DNA of 54,305 nucleotides. It comes from Planctomycetota bacterium. Lineage in GTDB: Bacteria > Planctomycetota > Phycisphaerae > Sedimentisphaerales > Anaerohalosphaeraceae. Within the stretch, counting starts at the first letter, position 1, and each line of letters opens with the position of its first letter. The notes beneath the pieces are model-generated. The model did no database searches. It saw only the letters and a program-made list of their open reading frames with translations, and was not told the DNA's origin. Below, in pieces: positions 53,019 through 54,305 of the stretch. The stretch is from assembly GCA_019456225.1 (NCBI GenBank), contig VRUI01000027.1:1-54305 (forward strand), read 5' to 3'. The position numbers and the translations under genes are program-made.

Positions 53019-53438
53019 GGCGATTGACACCATTTTGACACCATTCGCGATTAAACCTGCCTGAATGCCGCCAAATGTTCTTTTGATTATTATGTTAAAA
53101 AGTACTGATTATTCAATGCTCCAAAAGAAAGCATCTTAATATGCCCCAGATAGAACGAGCTTTATTTAACCTTACTCTTAAAGGCTCATATTTCAATTCT
53201 AAGAGCGCATCTTCTTATTCCGACTCAAACCACTATTCCGGCTACTTCAAAATGCTGCTCTAGTAGTGTGTCAAAACTCATATTAATCAGAGCATTGATA
53301 TACTGACAGCTGTAAAGAACAAAAAAACACTTGCCCTGGCAGCCAGAGATATCTAGATTTTAACTTTATGCACTTTTACCATGGTCACTACAGACCTTCT
53401 GCGCACTCCTTAAAACGAACTGATTGATCATATTTTAA

Positions 53439-53956
53439 TTAAGCTGCTCTCCTGTAACTCTTCAGAAGCCCGCCAAGTCGCTCATGGCAGACAATCTCAC
53501 CATCACCTTGTGGCTGAGGGGCAATGATCGTATTGCCGATCCCCTGATGCGGACGTTCTTCGTGATAATGAGAAATGTATTCCGATACGCAGTATCTCAG
53601 ATGCTTCTCGCCAAAGATTAGCATCTTGTTTAAGCATTCATACTTTATGCTTCTAATAAACCGTTCAACGAATGGCGACATATTGGGAGAGGCGACAGAG
53701 GTTTTCTTGCAAGTGATTCCACCCGCTTTAAGTATTTCCTTGAACGCTTCTGTGAAGAGAGGGTCTCTATCATGTATGAGATACTTTTTGTCTTTCAAAA
53801 AACCATCAACAGGGTCAGTTAGATTGCGAGCTATCTGTTTCATCCAATCGCCATGTGCTTGTGGTATTATGCCTGCTATCTCAACCTTACGGGTTTTATA
53901 GTCGATAACAACGAGAACCATATACTTGACAAGTCCCTTTACCGTCCAAATCTCCT
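53439..53956 (-). pseudogene. DDE (rve-type) transposase, 3' exon interrupted by a group II intron
   Basis: The frame upstream of the first ATG (53921) is open and reads EIWTVKGLVKY before MVLVVIDYKTRKVEIAGI, so the true protein begins further right, beyond an intron. The integrase-core catalytic residues are visible: Asp in VVIDYKTR, Asp in LIHDRDPLF and Glu in PFVERFIRSIKYECLN; the end is HYHEERPHQGIGNTII. The first part of the transposase is outside the window. Coding sequence meets the intron end at about 53956/53957, in the middle of a codon (AG GAG ATT TGG). Whether the transposase is restored by splicing depends on the unseen 5' part. Confidence 0.7.
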
Positions 53957-53997
53957 GTCGGGTAGGAGGGCGACGTTGCCGTCACCCTCCCCCCTAA

Positions 53998-54031
53998 GAA
54001 CCGGACATGCGAGTTTCCCAGCATCCGGCTC
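53998..54031 (-). ncRNA. Group II intron domain V
   Basis: A 34-nt hairpin: GAGCCGGA pairs with TCCGGTTC, the inner part is bulged, and GAAA forms the tetraloop. This is the catalytic core helix of a self-splicing group II intron, placed as expected 3' of the maturase gene. Confidence 0.8.
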
Positions 54032-54040
54032 AAGCCTCTG

Positions 54041-54305
54041 TTAAGGCGAAGCGCCAGCAACACCCGGTACAATCACGTTTTGGACATTCTTTTTGAACGT
54101 CTTCTGTATCGCTTTGATACGTTTCCGTCGTTCAAAATATGGCCGCCAACAAGTATCAAATGGATTTGCATCTTGTCGTATTTTGACATGACGTCTGATT
54201 GGCATCTTTGCCATACAGAACAGATTGTATTCTGTACTAATGCGGGTGTCGCTAAATATCCAATCACGATTGCCCACACGAATAAAATACCTATCCTTAA
54301 TCCAT
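54041..54305 (-). CDS. Group II intron reverse transcriptase/maturase, C-terminal part
   Basis: The frame is open to the right edge (WIKDRYFIRVGNRDWIFSDT upstream of the first GTG at 54277) and stops at 54041. The sequence MAKMPIRRHVKIRQDANPFD followed by WRPYFERRKRIKAIQ is the usual C-terminal region of LtrA-type intron-encoded proteins. The reverse transcriptase core is outside the window. It would promote splicing and mobility of the surrounding intron. Confidence 0.75.
   Translation of the reverse strand, partial: WIKDRYFIRVGNRDWIFSDTRISTEYNLFCMAKMPIRRHVKIRQDANPFDTCWRPYFERRKRIKAIQKTFKKNVQNVIVPGVAGASP

Larger units (their letters stand above)
52621..53438. other. Mobile-element debris without an intact gene
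   Basis: After the terminator this 818-bp stretch holds the first codons of an IS4-like transposase (52723-52818), the 3' part of a tRNA gene on the minus strand (52855-52908), four copies of ACAAGTG in 52967-53018, and A/T-rich sequence with no recognised function up to the transposase at 53439. The open frame spanning 52636-52962 is a chance fusion of these pieces. Confidence 0.6.
53957..54305 (-). mobile_element. Group II intron, 3' part (domains V and VI and maturase end)
   Basis: On the minus strand the 34-nt segment 54031-53998 (GAGCCGGATGCTGGGAAACT..., ending GTCCGGTTC) has the length, stem and GAAA loop of group II intron domain V. It is followed by a GGGGGAGGGTGACGGCAACG hairpin (domain VI) and the intron end CCTACCCGAC at about 53957. 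The intron-encoded protein lies just upstream. The 5' part of the intron is beyond the right edge. Confidence 0.8.

Noticed and set aside
53040-53438. Possible gene before the transposase
   Set aside because: Only short frames without ribosome site or recognisable protein similarity were found.

Overview
The window looks like part of a genome from the planctomycete class Phycisphaerae (Sedimentisphaerales-like). Three things suggest this: exported LamG-type proteins ending in a PEP-CTERM tail or a single dockerin-like EF-hand, several sulfatases with twin-arginine signals, and a large carbohydrate-active gene set without any SusC/SusD pair. This is inference from gene content; no rRNA or other phylogenetic marker is present. 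Nearly every complete gene starts with an export signal, so the locus works mainly in the periplasm or outside the cell.

Layout. (1) 1-3576, minus strand: three related surface proteins with LamG-like and Ig-like modules. (2) 3577-4577: a gene-free kilobase bounded by inverted copies of a dispersed leader repeat and holding a 21-bp minisatellite. (3) 4578-21226, plus strand: GH127 beta-L-arabinofuranosidase-like, a metallopeptidase-GH51 fusion, a five-bladed propeller protein, a di-haem HzsA-like/TolB-like protein, GH43, GH106 alpha-L-rhamnosidase and GH97. (4) 21760-41324, plus strand: three repeats of a two-gene cassette, a giant Svx/AvrXca-like HExxH protein followed by a formylglycine-generating-enzyme-fold protein lacking the catalytic cysteines. 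Two sialidase-type genes sit between cassettes 1 and 2. (5) 41511-43490: an AT-rich GH110-like beta-helix lipoprotein that looks foreign. (6) 43792-46912, minus strand: a DUF1593/Sde182-like protein and a sulfatase. (7) 47382-52620, plus strand: a three-sulfatase operon ending in a clear hairpin terminator. (8) 52621-54305: mobile-element debris, namely an IS4-like transposase start, a tRNA 3' fragment, and a DDE transposase interrupted by a group II intron whose maturase runs off the right edge.

How it fits together. The enzymes point to a branched, sulfated, arabinose- and rhamnose-rich glycan, such as algal or plant cell-wall material. Sulfatases would remove ester sulfate, and GH127/GH51/GH43/GH106/GH97/GH110/sialidase-like enzymes would strip side chains. 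The Svx-like/FGE-like pairs would act on the protein part of the substrate or on the cell surface. Sixteen successive genes (4578-43490) share one strand, but intergenic leaders, repeats and hairpins suggest several transcripts.

The most unusual features are the triplicated Svx-like/FGE-like cassette with its coiled-coil region and conserved Trp-rich tail, and a family of structured repeats placed just upstream of start codons of exported-protein genes. Remnants of at least three carbohydrate-active genes (10808-10915, 21291-21467, 43559-43777) show that the locus is turning over.
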